Assembly: GCA_017552535.1 (NCBI GenBank)
Contig: JAFZPV010000043.1
Location: forward strand, 25,577-89,576
Source: Clostridia bacterium
GTDB taxonomy: Bacteria; Bacillota; Clostridia; Christensenellales; Aristaeellaceae
DNA length: 64,000 bases
Reading direction: 5' to 3'
Shown here in pieces: positions 34,160 to 42,142 of this stretch. Both the position numbers and the translations under genes were made by a program. How positions within the stretch are numbered: the stretch's first letter is position 1; every line of letters begins with the position of its first letter. The notes beneath the pieces were generated by a model. That model had not been told where the DNA came from, did not search any database, and was given only the letters and a program-made list of their open reading frames with translations.

Positions 34160-35644
34160 ATGTCAAAACGGCAGATGGTATGGATCATGACCGATTCCAC
34201 CGCGTATTCCATGGTGGGCTGCTACGGTTCGCCCGTGCGCACGCCCTGCGCGGACGAAATGGCTGAAAAGGGCCTGCGCTTCGATAGGGCGTACACCTGC
34301 CAGCCCGTGTGCGGGCCCGCCAGGAGCGCGCTGTTCACCGGGCTGTATCCCCATTCCAACGGCAGCTGGGGCAACTGCATGCCCCTCTATGCCGACGTTA
34401 AGACGCTGGGCCAGCGGCTCACGGCTTCCGGGTTTCACTGCGCCTACATAGGCAAATGGCACCTGGACGGGGGAGATTACTTCGGCTACGGCGTCTGTCC
34501 GGAGGGCTGGGACCCGGAATACTGGTACGATATGAAGTGCTACCTGGACGAGCTTACGCCCGAAGAGCGCGTTTTGTCCAGGGACCCGCAAAAGGCGAAG
34601 GACATCGGGCCGGATTTTATCTACGGCCACCGGGTCACCGAGAAGGCGCTCGCCTTCATGCGCGACCACCGGGATGAGGATTACTTCCTCGTGGTGTCCT
34701 ACGACGAGCCCCATGGCCCGTCGCTGGTGCCCAAAGAGTTCGGGGACATGTACAGCCGGACGCTGTGCATGAACCCCGCCGCGGCGGCGGACGATCTGAA
34801 CGGCAAGCCCGCCCTGCAGCGCCTGTGGGCCGCGGAGGCCGGGGGACTGGACCCCCAAAAACGCACGCCGGGCGCGTGGCCGCGCTTTGCCGCCTGCCAG
34901 ACCTACATCGATTCAGAGATCGGCCGCATCCTGCGCCTGGCCCGCGAGATCGCGCCTGAAGCCCTTCGGCTGTATACCTCCGACCACGGTGACGCGGGCC
35001 ACCTGCACGGCCTGTACGCCAAGGGTCCCGCCGTGTACGACGAGATCGCGCGGGTGCCGCTGATATTCGAAGGCCCCGGCGTGCCCGCGGGAGGGTGTTA
35101 TAAACACGCAGTATCCCAGATCGACCTGCCCGCCACGGTGCTGGACTGGTTCGGCCTAGCCCGCCCGGTGATGCTGGAAGGATTAAGCCTCATGGACCAG
35201 CTTAAAGACCCGTCGCTGCCCACGCACCGTCCCGCTTTCGTGGAGTTCGGCCGGTACGAACAGGACCACGACGGCTTTGGCGGCTTTCAGCCCATGCGCG
35301 CGGCGATCACGGACGAATACAAGCTCGCCCTGCACCTTACGGATACGGACGAGATGTACGACACGCGCCGGGACCCGAACGACATGGTGAACGTGATAAA
35401 CGATCCCGCATACGCTGAGGCGCGGGACCGCCTTCACGATGAGCTGCTGGATTGGATGAATCGTACCCGCGACCCCTTCCGCGGCTACCAGTGGTCCTGC
35501 CGCCCCTGGCGGAAGGACAAAACTCCTTCCTGGGCGGTGGACGGATATACCCGCCAGCGGGAAAACGATCCGGGAGAGCCCAGGCAGCTGGACTACGCCA
35601 CCGGCCTGCCCATGGAGGAGGCCGTGCGGAAAAAGCCGACGTAG
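34160..35644 (+). CDS. Sulfatase family protein, Cys type
   Basis: A 494-residue arylsulfatase-fold enzyme hydrolysing a sulfate ester of a sugar or aromatic compound. The formylglycine site is CGPAR with Cys51, which an anaerobic maturase (anSME) would oxidise; no maturase gene is present in this window. The metal-binding DHGDAGHLHGL motif is near residue 276. The first metal motif is unusual: TDSTAYSMVGCYG keeps one Asp where sulfatases usually have DD. There is no signal peptide, so it is cytoplasmic. The ATG at 34160 has AAGGCGGG upstream; a GTG six bases earlier is an alternative. Its neighbour on the same strand is the second LplBC importer. Confidence 0.85.
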   Translation: MSKRQMVWIMTDSTAYSMVGCYGSPVRTPCADEMAEKGLRFDRAYTCQPVCGPARSALFTGLYPHSNGSWGNCMPLYADVKTLGQRLTASGFHCAYIGKWHLDGGDYFGYGVCPEGWDPEYWYDMKCYLDELTPEERVLSRDPQKAKDIGPDFIYGHRVTEKALAFMRDHRDEDYFLVVSYDEPHGPSLVPKEFGDMYSRTLCMNPAAAADDLNGKPALQRLWAAEAGGLDPQKRTPGAWPRFAACQTYIDSEIGRILRLAREIAPEALRLYTSDHGDAGHLHGLYAKGPAVYDEIARVPLIFEGPGVPAGGCYKHAVSQIDLPATVLDWFGLARPVMLEGLSLMDQLKDPSLPTHRPAFVEFGRYEQDHDGFGGFQPMRAAITDEYKLALHLTDTDEMYDTRRDPNDMVNVINDPAYAEARDRLHDELLDWMNRTRDPFRGYQWSCRPWRKDKTPSWAVDGYTRQRENDPGEPRQLDYATGLPMEEAVRKKPT

Positions 35645-35679
35645 ACACGCCGTCCGCCCGAAACGTCTTCCTCGTAAGG

Positions 35680-35705
35680 CTGTCAATTTGTGTGCGGCTT
35701 GACAG
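35680..35705 (+). promoter_or_regulatory. Inverted repeat overlapping the -35 element
   Basis: CTGTCAA, twelve bases, TTGACAG. The right arm contains the -35 hexamer of the consensus promoter, so a dimeric repressor bound here would block RNA polymerase. Confidence 0.5.
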
Positions 35706-35727
35706 AATGTGTGCCTGTATGTATAAT
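35699..35727 (+). promoter_or_regulatory. Consensus promoter of the second LplBC importer operon
   Basis: TTGACA, 17 bases, TATAAT: a perfect housekeeping-type promoter, 32 bases upstream of the first start codon. Such strength normally comes with a repressor, in line with the overlapping inverted repeat. Confidence 0.85.
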
Positions 35728-35759
35728 CTAAGTTACAAAGTTAAAAGAGGGTGATGGGC

Positions 35760-36722
35760 ATGACCGAAGCGGTACGTCCGCCGGCACGGAAGACAGCCAA
35801 AGGCAACCAGCTCATGAACGGCCGCAGGCGCGCGGGCAGAATACTGTTCGCGATGTCGGCCCCGTTCCTGATCGCCACGCTCCTGTTCTGCTATGTTCCC
35901 ATGTTCGGCTGGCTGTACTCCTTCGTGAATTACAAGGCGGGCTTCAGCCTGTTCAGCAGCCGATGGGTGGGCCTCAAGTATTTCGCGATGCCCTTCAGCA
36001 ATTTCGTGCTGCGCGACGAGTTCCTCAGGGTCATGCGCAACACCCTCATCACCAGCGGCTACCATCTGCTTGGTTCTCCGCTTCCCCTGTTCTTTGCGAT
36101 CTTCCTGTCCGAAATCAAATTCGTTCGCTACCGCAAAAGCGTACAGATCCTCACCACCGTGCCCAACTTCGTCAGCTGGGTCATCGTGTATTCGGTGGTG
36201 CACTCGCTTCTGTCGCTGGACGGTTTCGTGAATCACTTTCTGCAAATGCTGGGGCTTACTGCCGATCCCATCAACTTTATGGCCACCAGCAAGGGCGTGT
36301 GGATCACCCAGTGGGGCTACGGCACCTGGAAGGGCCTGGGCTGGGCGTCCATCATGTACATGTCCGCCATCGCCGGCATAGACCAGGAACTGTACGAGGC
36401 CGCCTCCATAGACGGCGCCGACCGCTTCCAGAAGATGTGGCACATCACGGTGCCGGGACTGCTGGGCACGTACTTCGTGCTTTTGATGATAGACATCGGC
36501 CATATCCTGTCCAACGGCATGGAGCAGTACTACGTGTTTGAAAACGCCATGAACCACGACAAGATCGAGGTGCTGGATCTGTTCGTGTACAACCAGGGCA
36601 TCAGCGGCAACAACATATCCTACGCCACCGCCGTGGGCATGTTCAAAAGCGTGGTGAGCCTGGGCCTGCTGTTCTTCGCCAACAACCTGTCCAAGGCCGT
36701 GCGCGGCGACAGCATATTCTGA
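35760..36722 (+). CDS. Sugar ABC transporter permease, LplB type
   Basis: A 320-residue inner-membrane permease of a second oligosaccharide importer. It has a longer basic N-terminal tail (about 30 residues) than the other LplB protein in this window, then six predicted helices with the EAA loop ELYEAASIDGADRFQKMWHITVPGL. I chose the ATG at 35760 because GAGG lies nine bases upstream; nearer ATG and GTG codons are too close to it. It is the first gene after the consensus promoter, 14 bases ahead of the LplC-type partner, in an operon without its own ATPase. Which sugar it carries is not known; the upstream sulfatase hints at a sulfated glycan. Confidence 0.9.
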   Translation: MTEAVRPPARKTAKGNQLMNGRRRAGRILFAMSAPFLIATLLFCYVPMFGWLYSFVNYKAGFSLFSSRWVGLKYFAMPFSNFVLRDEFLRVMRNTLITSGYHLLGSPLPLFFAIFLSEIKFVRYRKSVQILTTVPNFVSWVIVYSVVHSLLSLDGFVNHFLQMLGLTADPINFMATSKGVWITQWGYGTWKGLGWASIMYMSAIAGIDQELYEAASIDGADRFQKMWHITVPGLLGTYFVLLMIDIGHILSNGMEQYYVFENAMNHDKIEVLDLFVYNQGISGNNISYATAVGMFKSVVSLGLLFFANNLSKAVRGDSIF

Positions 36723-36736
36723 GGGGAGGTGAAGAC

Positions 36737-37642
36737 ATGGCGCTGAAAGAAAAAAAGACGGTCAAGGATATTCTGTTCGAGATCGCGATCTACTCGTTCT
36801 TTACCCTGTTCACGCTGCTTTGCATCTTCCCCTTCTATTATATCTTCATAAGCTCCATCTCCTCCAACGCGCTGGTGGACAGGGGTGCGATATTCTTCTA
36901 CCCCCGCAGCATCCACCTGAGCAATTACGTATCCGTGTTCAAGATCAAGACCCTGCCGCAGGCGGCCTTCATCTCCGTGGCCCGCACGGTGATCGGCACG
37001 GGGCTGTCCATCATCGCCGCATCGTTCATGGGCTACTGCATGAGCAAGCCCGAATACTGGCACCGCAAGCTCGTGTACCGCTTTATCATCGCCACCATGT
37101 ACTTTAACGCCGGCGTGGTGCCGCTGTACCTCACCTACAGGATGCTGGGCCTGATCGACAACTTCCTGGTGTACGTGCTGCCCTGCCTCAACCAGTCCTT
37201 CAACATGGTTCTTTGCAAGACCTACATGGAATCCATACCGGGTTCGCTGGAAGAATCGGCGGAGATCGACGGCGCGGGCTACTTTATGCGCTACATGCGC
37301 ATCATCCTGCCACTCTCCATGCCGATCCTGGCTACCATCGCCATCTTCGCCGCGGTGGGGCAGTGGAACGCCTTCATGGACACCGTGCTGTACATGACCT
37401 CCACGAAATATTTCACGCTGCAGTACACCCTGAACCTGTACCTCAAAAAAGCTACGGCTCTTGCGGACATCCTGAAGACAGACTCCGCCGCCGCCCAGAA
37501 CATGAACCTGGACACCATGCTCACCGCGGAATCCACCCGCTACACCATCACCATGGTCACCATCATCCCGGTGCTCATGATTTATCCCTTCTTCCAGCGC
37601 TACTTCATCAAGGGCATCATGATCGGCGCGGTGAAGGGCTGA
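36737..37642 (+). CDS. Sugar ABC transporter permease, LplC type
   Basis: A 301-residue partner permease of the second LplB/LplC system. After a basic, Lys-rich start it has six helices and the EAA loop ESAEIDGAGYFMRYMRIILPLSMP near residue 172, the ATPase contact. The family-typical periplasmic loop (VDRGAIFFYPRSIHLSNYVSVFK) precedes the core domain. GAGGGGAGG lies upstream of the ATG. Binding-protein and permease genes are separated by 53 bases, with no hairpin in the gap. Confidence 0.92.
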   Translation: MALKEKKTVKDILFEIAIYSFFTLFTLLCIFPFYYIFISSISSNALVDRGAIFFYPRSIHLSNYVSVFKIKTLPQAAFISVARTVIGTGLSIIAASFMGYCMSKPEYWHRKLVYRFIIATMYFNAGVVPLYLTYRMLGLIDNFLVYVLPCLNQSFNMVLCKTYMESIPGSLEESAEIDGAGYFMRYMRIILPLSMPILATIAIFAAVGQWNAFMDTVLYMTSTKYFTLQYTLNLYLKKATALADILKTDSAAAQNMNLDTMLTAESTRYTITMVTIIPVLMIYPFFQRYFIKGIMIGAVKG

Positions 37643-37695
37643 CAAACCGATTGACGCGCGCAAGCGTTTCAATAGATCAACAAGGAGGAAAACCA

Positions 37696-39408
37696 ATGAA
37701 AAGACTCATCAGTCTGCTCCTGTGCCTGATGCTGGCGCTGGGAGTGTGCTCCTTCGGCACCGCCGAGGAAGCGCCCGTCACCCTCACGGCCTTCGTTATG
37801 CAGTCCGTGTGCACGGAATTCGGCATCATCGACGACTGGTCCGGCAAGGTGATGCTGGACGAGCTCAACATCCAGATCGAGTTCCTGCCCGCCGGCGACA
37901 ACGTGCTGGACAAGCTGCAGAGCTACATGGCCAGCGGCAAGCTGCCCGACATCGTAGGCTTCAAAGAGCAGCAGTACACCCAGCAGGCCATCAACGCGGG
38001 CCTTCTGGAGTGCCTGGACGACCACCAGGACGAGCTGCCCAACATCTTTGAGGACAAGGGCAACACCAACGCCATCAACTACTGGCGCGACAAGTACTCC
38101 ATGAAGGGCGACGGCAAGCTCTACGCGCTGCCCACCGCCATCAATTCTCCCTCTTCCACCAAGGACACCAACTGGCAGACCCGCTTCAGGTGGAATCTGT
38201 ACAAGGAGCTGGGCATGCCCGAGGTAGGCACCCTGGAAGACATCCTGGACATCTGCGAGGAAATGGTCGCCCTGGAGCCCGAGACTCCTGACGGCAAAAA
38301 GACCTACGGCATGGGCCTGTTCTCCGACTGGGACACCCATACCGCCCTGGAGATCTCCACCCTGTCCTTCCTGTACGGCATCGATACCGAGTACGTTTCT
38401 CCCCTGATGGAGACTGAAGTCACCGGCCAGTGGATCCGCTCCATCCTGGACGACGAAGCCTTCTACAAGAGGGCGCTGCACTTCTACTTCGACGCCAACC
38501 AGAGGGGCCTGCTGGATCCCGACTCCATCAGCATGACCTTCAACGACGTGCAGAGCAAGTACACCAACGGCCAGTATATGTTCAGCTGGTTCAGCTGGAT
38601 GCACGGCAACTACAACTCCCGCGGCGAAGGCCACACCACGGCGGAGAACCCTGACGGATTCATCTACATCCCCGTAACGGACAGCGTGATCTACGACAAG
38701 GCCACCCAGACCGTGGGCCGCAACTGGTGCTACGGCATCAGCGCCGCCTGCGAGAACATGGAAGCGGCCATGAAGTGGTTCAACTGGTTCTATGCGCCCT
38801 ACACCTCCTTCATCCTTTCCAACGGCCCCGAAGGCGTCCGCTGGGAGTGGAACGAGGACGGTGTGCCGGAAATGACCGAGGACGGCTACAAGATCGTGCG
38901 CGGCAACCTGTACTGGTACTTCAATGAAGACGGCACCTACACGATCACCGACGAAGTGGCTCCCGGCAGGGACTACTGGAACACCAAACCCATCGGTGCC
39001 CATGAGGACTATCCCTTCGGCTTCAGCTATTCCGAATGGCCGACCTACGATGACGATCCCACCAACCTCACCAAGGAGTGGCGCGAGTGGATCGGCTACA
39101 AGACCCAGGTCGAGTACGGCAAAGCCACCGGCCACATCAAGGTAGCCACCGGCGCTCTGGACGCCACCGTGATCGAGGATGCCGAGCTCAAGGACGAGCT
39201 GGACATCATCTCCGGCCAGGTCGGCTCCATCATCCGCACCAACTCCTGGAAGATGGTGTTCGCCGCCGACGAGGACGAGTTCGAGGCCCTGTGGAAGGAT
39301 ATGCAGGACAAGGCCGCTGAGCTCGGCTTCGACAAGTACGTGGACGCCTACACCGAGGCTTTCGCGAAGGCTCTCGAAGAGATCTCCCAGTACGAGGTAG
39401 AGTACTGA
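37696..39408 (+). CDS. Extracellular solute-binding protein of the second LplBC system
   Basis: A 570-residue secreted sugar-binding protein, distinct from the one near the left edge. The signal peptide covers about residues 1-24 (MKRLISLLLCLMLALGVCSFGTA). The LGVC sequence is a poor lipobox because of Val at -1, so standard cleavage before EEAP is likely and anchoring is unclear. The mature part has the large LplA/YtcQ pattern with a KLPDIVGF strand and Trp/Tyr-rich segments suited to stacking on sugar rings. AAGGAGG precedes the ATG. It is the last gene of the operon, unlike the first system where it leads. Confidence 0.92.
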   Translation: MKRLISLLLCLMLALGVCSFGTAEEAPVTLTAFVMQSVCTEFGIIDDWSGKVMLDELNIQIEFLPAGDNVLDKLQSYMASGKLPDIVGFKEQQYTQQAINAGLLECLDDHQDELPNIFEDKGNTNAINYWRDKYSMKGDGKLYALPTAINSPSSTKDTNWQTRFRWNLYKELGMPEVGTLEDILDICEEMVALEPETPDGKKTYGMGLFSDWDTHTALEISTLSFLYGIDTEYVSPLMETEVTGQWIRSILDDEAFYKRALHFYFDANQRGLLDPDSISMTFNDVQSKYTNGQYMFSWFSWMHGNYNSRGEGHTTAENPDGFIYIPVTDSVIYDKATQTVGRNWCYGISAACENMEAAMKWFNWFYAPYTSFILSNGPEGVRWEWNEDGVPEMTEDGYKIVRGNLYWYFNEDGTYTITDEVAPGRDYWNTKPIGAHEDYPFGFSYSEWPTYDDDPTNLTKEWREWIGYKTQVEYGKATGHIKVATGALDATVIEDAELKDELDIISGQVGSIIRTNSWKMVFAADEDEFEALWKDMQDKAAELGFDKYVDAYTEAFAKALEEISQYEVEY

Positions 39409-39440
39409 TAAAACCTCTGTGCCCCGGCACAGACACTATG

Positions 39441-39471
39441 GCATCCGCTCCTCACGGGGCGGATGCTTTTT
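39441..39471 (+). terminator. Terminator of the second LplBC operon
   Basis: An 8-bp stem GCATCCGC/GCGGATGC with a 10-base loop, then five T. It follows a smaller hairpin at 39417-39432. Confidence 0.9.
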
Positions 39472-39568
39472 ATGTTTAATTGACACCGAAACACAATTGG
39501 AACACGGTAGACTTTTAACAATCGGTGCGCTATGATACGATTACTGCTTACGAAAGCCGGGATCGAAT

Positions 39569-40804
39569 ATGCGAAAAGATTGGAAAAAAGCCCTTGGCGC
39601 CGCGCTGTGGACGCTCAAATGGCTTCTGCTCGCCGCGCTCGTGGGGCTGGTCTGCGGGTTTGCGGGCACCGGCTTTCACCTGGCCCTGGAAAAGGCCGGG
39701 GAACTGTTCGGAAAGCACGGGTGGCTTCTGTACCTGATGCCCGCTGCCGGTGCCGCGATCGTGCTTTTGTACCGCCTGGGCTGCATGCCCCTGAACGTGG
39801 GCACGGACAGGGTGTTCGAGTCCACCCGGGGAGAGGAAGGCGTCCCCGCGCAGATGGCGCCGCTCATCTTCGCCGGAACGTTTTTGACGCACCTGACCGG
39901 CGGCTCCGCCGGCAGGGAGGGCGCCGCGCTGCAGCTGGGCGGAAGCCTTGCCTGCCTGATCGGGCGCGGCCTCAGACTGAACGAAAAAGAGATGCGCGTG
40001 ATCGGCATGTGCGGCATGGCCGCGCTGTTCAGCGCGCTGTTCGGCACGCCCGTGGCCGCGGCGTTCTTCGCCATTGAGGTGGTGGACGTGGGGCGGGTGC
40101 ATTACCGGGCGCTGTTTCCTTGCGCGCTGTCTTCCCTGTGCGCCTGGGAACTGAGCCGGGAGCTGGGAGCCTCCGCCACGCGCTTTGCCCTGGAGGACGG
40201 GCTGATGGCGGCGGGCCCCTGGTCGCTCGCCAGGCTGATCGTCTTGGCGGCCGCCTGCGGGCTGATGGCCATACTGTTCTGCAAGGTCATGCATGTTTCG
40301 TCGGACGCGGCAAAGAAGCTGCTGGCCAACGACTACCTGCGCACTGCCGCATGCGCCCTCATCGTGATCGCGCTTACCCTCATCCTGGGGACAAGGGATT
40401 ACAACGGCGCGGGCATGGGCGTGATCCGGCGGGCGCTCGCGGGGGACGCAAAGCCCTTCGCCTGGGCGCTCAAGCTGGTATTTACCGCCGTCACGCTGGC
40501 GGGCGGGTTCCGGGGCGGCGAGATCGTGCCCACGTTTTTCGTGGGGTCCACCTTCGGCTGCGCGCTAGGCCCGCTGCTGGGCCTTGATCCGTGCCTGAGC
40601 GCGGCGGTAAGCATGGCGGCACTGTTCGCGGGCGTAACGAACGCCCCTGTGGCATCCGTGCTGATCGCAGCGGAAATGTTCGGCGGCAAATACCTGGCCC
40701 TGTTCGCGCTGGCCTGCGCCGTGAGCTATCTGGTGAGCGGCAAGTGCAGCCTGTATCACTCCCAGCGCTTCTGGGAGGAAAAATACATCTCGGATAAGGA
40801 GTAA
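39569..40804 (+). CDS. ClC-family chloride channel/antiporter
   Basis: A 411-residue membrane protein of the ClC family, which moves chloride, fluoride or nitrate, often in exchange for protons. Recognisable are GSAGREGAALQLGG near residue 111, holding the gating Glu (residue 116), with Ala where most members have Pro, and the GMAALFSALFGTPVAAAFFAIEV helix. It has ten or more hydrophobic segments and lacks C-terminal CBS domains. The start codon has a weak ribosome binding site. The gene ends six bases before the first Mrp-type gene, whose own SD lies inside this stop region, so the ClC protein is probably co-expressed with the antiporter complex. Confidence 0.88.
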   Translation: MRKDWKKALGAALWTLKWLLLAALVGLVCGFAGTGFHLALEKAGELFGKHGWLLYLMPAAGAAIVLLYRLGCMPLNVGTDRVFESTRGEEGVPAQMAPLIFAGTFLTHLTGGSAGREGAALQLGGSLACLIGRGLRLNEKEMRVIGMCGMAALFSALFGTPVAAAFFAIEVVDVGRVHYRALFPCALSSLCAWELSRELGASATRFALEDGLMAAGPWSLARLIVLAAACGLMAILFCKVMHVSSDAAKKLLANDYLRTAACALIVIALTLILGTRDYNGAGMGVIRRALAGDAKPFAWALKLVFTAVTLAGGFRGGEIVPTFFVGSTFGCALGPLLGLDPCLSAAVSMAALFAGVTNAPVASVLIAAEMFGGKYLALFALACAVSYLVSGKCSLYHSQRFWEEKYISDKE

Positions 40805-40809
40805 GCCGT

Positions 40810-41283
40810 ATGGCGCTTTTGCTCATGGCGTTCTGGCTCATGCTGAACGGGCGCGTGGCGGCGGATACGCTCATTACGGGCGCCTTCGTCACCTGCCTGA
40901 TCCTGGCGTTTGGCTGGTTTTTCGGCGGCTGGACCTTCAAAAAGGAAATGAACGCATATCGCCTGCTGCCGCAGGGCGCATGCTACGCGGGCCTTTTGCT
41001 GAAGGAGATATTTCTGGCAAACCTCAGGGTGATCGGCCTCGTTTTTACCAGGCGCGAACAGCCCTGCATCCGCAATTACGTCACCACCCTCAAAAGCCGC
41101 GCCGCCCGGGCGGTGCTGGCCAATTCCATCACCCTGACGCCCGGCACTGTAACGGTGCAGCTGGTGGACAACGTGCTGACCGTGCACTGCCTGACGCCCG
41201 GCATGGCGGAAGGGCTCACGGATTCCGCTTTTGAAAAACGGCTTCTGGCCATGGAGGACATCGCCTATGGAAAGCATGTATGA
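40810..41283 (+). CDS. mrpE: Mrp/Mbh antiporter subunit E-like (MbhA position)
   Basis: A 157-residue integral membrane protein of the MnhE/MrpE family, a small subunit of multi-subunit Na+/H+ antiporters (first membrane region about residues 1-30, second around 60-80). The first half has the FWLMLNGRVAADTLITGAFVT pattern and the second the soluble VQLVDNVLTVHCLTPGMAEG segment found in MrpE. It is the first of a nine-gene tightly packed operon following the ClC gene. The equivalent position in the archaeal Mbh operon is mbhA. Confidence 0.9.
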   Translation: MALLLMAFWLMLNGRVAADTLITGAFVTCLILAFGWFFGGWTFKKEMNAYRLLPQGACYAGLLLKEIFLANLRVIGLVFTRREQPCIRNYVTTLKSRAARAVLANSITLTPGTVTVQLVDNVLTVHCLTPGMAEGLTDSAFEKRLLAMEDIAYGKHV

Positions 41284-41569
41284 CGCGGCGCTGACCGCGG
41301 CGCTGGTCATCGTGGGCCTCGGCATTTTCGTGCTGCTTTTCCGCGCGGTAAAGGGGCCGTCCACCGCAGACAGGATCATATCCATCAACATGACGGGCAC
41401 GGCCACGATCACCCTGATCCTGCTGCTCACGCTGCTTCTGAAGGAATCGTACCTAGCGGACATCGCCCTGATATACGCCCTGCTCAGCTTTCTGGCGGTG
41501 GTGCTGCTGGTGCGCATATTCGTGGCGCTCAACCGCAAGCGCGGAGGGGAGGACGGACGCGATGCCTGA
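41267..41569 (+). CDS. mrpF: Mrp/Mbh antiporter subunit F
   Basis: A 100-residue protein with three membrane helices of the MrpF/MnhF family, which supports ion transport in the antiporter complex. The conserved central VKGPSTADRIISINMTGT stretch (around residue 31) includes the Asp that is critical in studied MrpF proteins. It overlaps the previous gene by 17 bases, and its own GGAGG lies within that gene. The basic C-terminus (LNRKRGGED) points to the cytoplasm. Colinear with mbhB. Confidence 0.9.
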   Translation: MESMYDAALTAALVIVGLGIFVLLFRAVKGPSTADRIISINMTGTATITLILLLTLLLKESYLADIALIYALLSFLAVVLLVRIFVALNRKRGGEDGRDA

Positions 41570-41885
41570 GGTGATCAGATTCATCCTTTTCTGCGCCCTG
41601 CTCGCCCTGGGCCTGGGCTTCATGCTCTCGGCGCTGATCGGCGTGAACCGCTTCGGCTTTTCGCTCAACCGCCTGCACGCGGCCTCTGTCGGGGATACGA
41701 TGGGGCTTGGGTGCATCGTGCTGGCCTGCGCGGTCAAAGCGGGCCTTGACGCCGTGACCCTCAAGTTTTTGCTGGTGTACGCGTTCATGCTGCTCACCAG
41801 CCCCATGAGCGGGCATCTGATCGGGCTGCTGGTGTACCGCACGGACAGAAGCATCAGCCGGGAGGCCGGAATATGGAAGCCGTAA
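41562..41885 (+). CDS. mrpG: Mrp/Mbh antiporter subunit G
   Basis: A 107-residue three-helix membrane protein of the MnhG/MrpG family. The characteristic NRFGFSLNRLHAASVGDTMGLG segment (residues 30-50) lies after the first helix. The start overlaps the mrpF stop by eight bases and its stop overlaps the next start, so the E-F-G genes are translationally linked. Function is structural or regulatory in the known complex. Colinear with mbhC. Confidence 0.88.
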   Translation: MPEVIRFILFCALLALGLGFMLSALIGVNRFGFSLNRLHAASVGDTMGLGCIVLACAVKAGLDAVTLKFLLVYAFMLLTSPMSGHLIGLLVYRTDRSISREAGIWKP

Positions 41886-42142
41886 ACGCGCTGCTTTTGA
41901 TCTTCATCCTGGCCTGCGCCGTAAGCGTGAGCCTGACCAAAAGCCTGCTCAGCGCCGTGATCATCTTTATGGTGCAGAGCCTGGCTATGAGCGTGGTGTG
42001 GATACTTCTGCGCGCGCCGGACCTGGCCATCACCGAGGCGGCGGTGGGCGCGGGCGTTACGAGCCTGCTGATGTTCGTGGCGCTCAAAAAGATCCACGCG
42101 GTAAGGACGGTAAAGCATGAAAAATCCGATAAACAGCCTTAA
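41873..42142 (+). CDS. MbhD-like subunit (DUF4040, MrpA C-terminal-domain equivalent)
   Basis: An 89-residue protein with three membrane helices and the RAPDLAITEAAVGAGVTSLL signature near residue 48, which is the DUF4040/MbhD domain. In bacterial Mrp complexes this domain is the C-terminal part of the large MrpA protein, while in archaeal Mbh complexes it is a separate gene, as here. The conserved Asp and Glu in the signature are thought to form part of an ion path. It overlaps mrpG by 13 bases and the next gene by 26, with GGGAGG seven bases before the ATG. Confidence 0.85.
   Translation: MEAVNALLLIFILACAVSVSLTKSLLSAVIIFMVQSLAMSVVWILLRAPDLAITEAAVGAGVTSLLMFVALKKIHAVRTVKHEKSDKQP

Noticed and set aside
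39481-39560. A TTGACA promoter for the ClC gene
   Set aside because: A TTGACA and a TATGAT box are both present, but the spacing is about 45 bases; no -35 fits the TATGAT.
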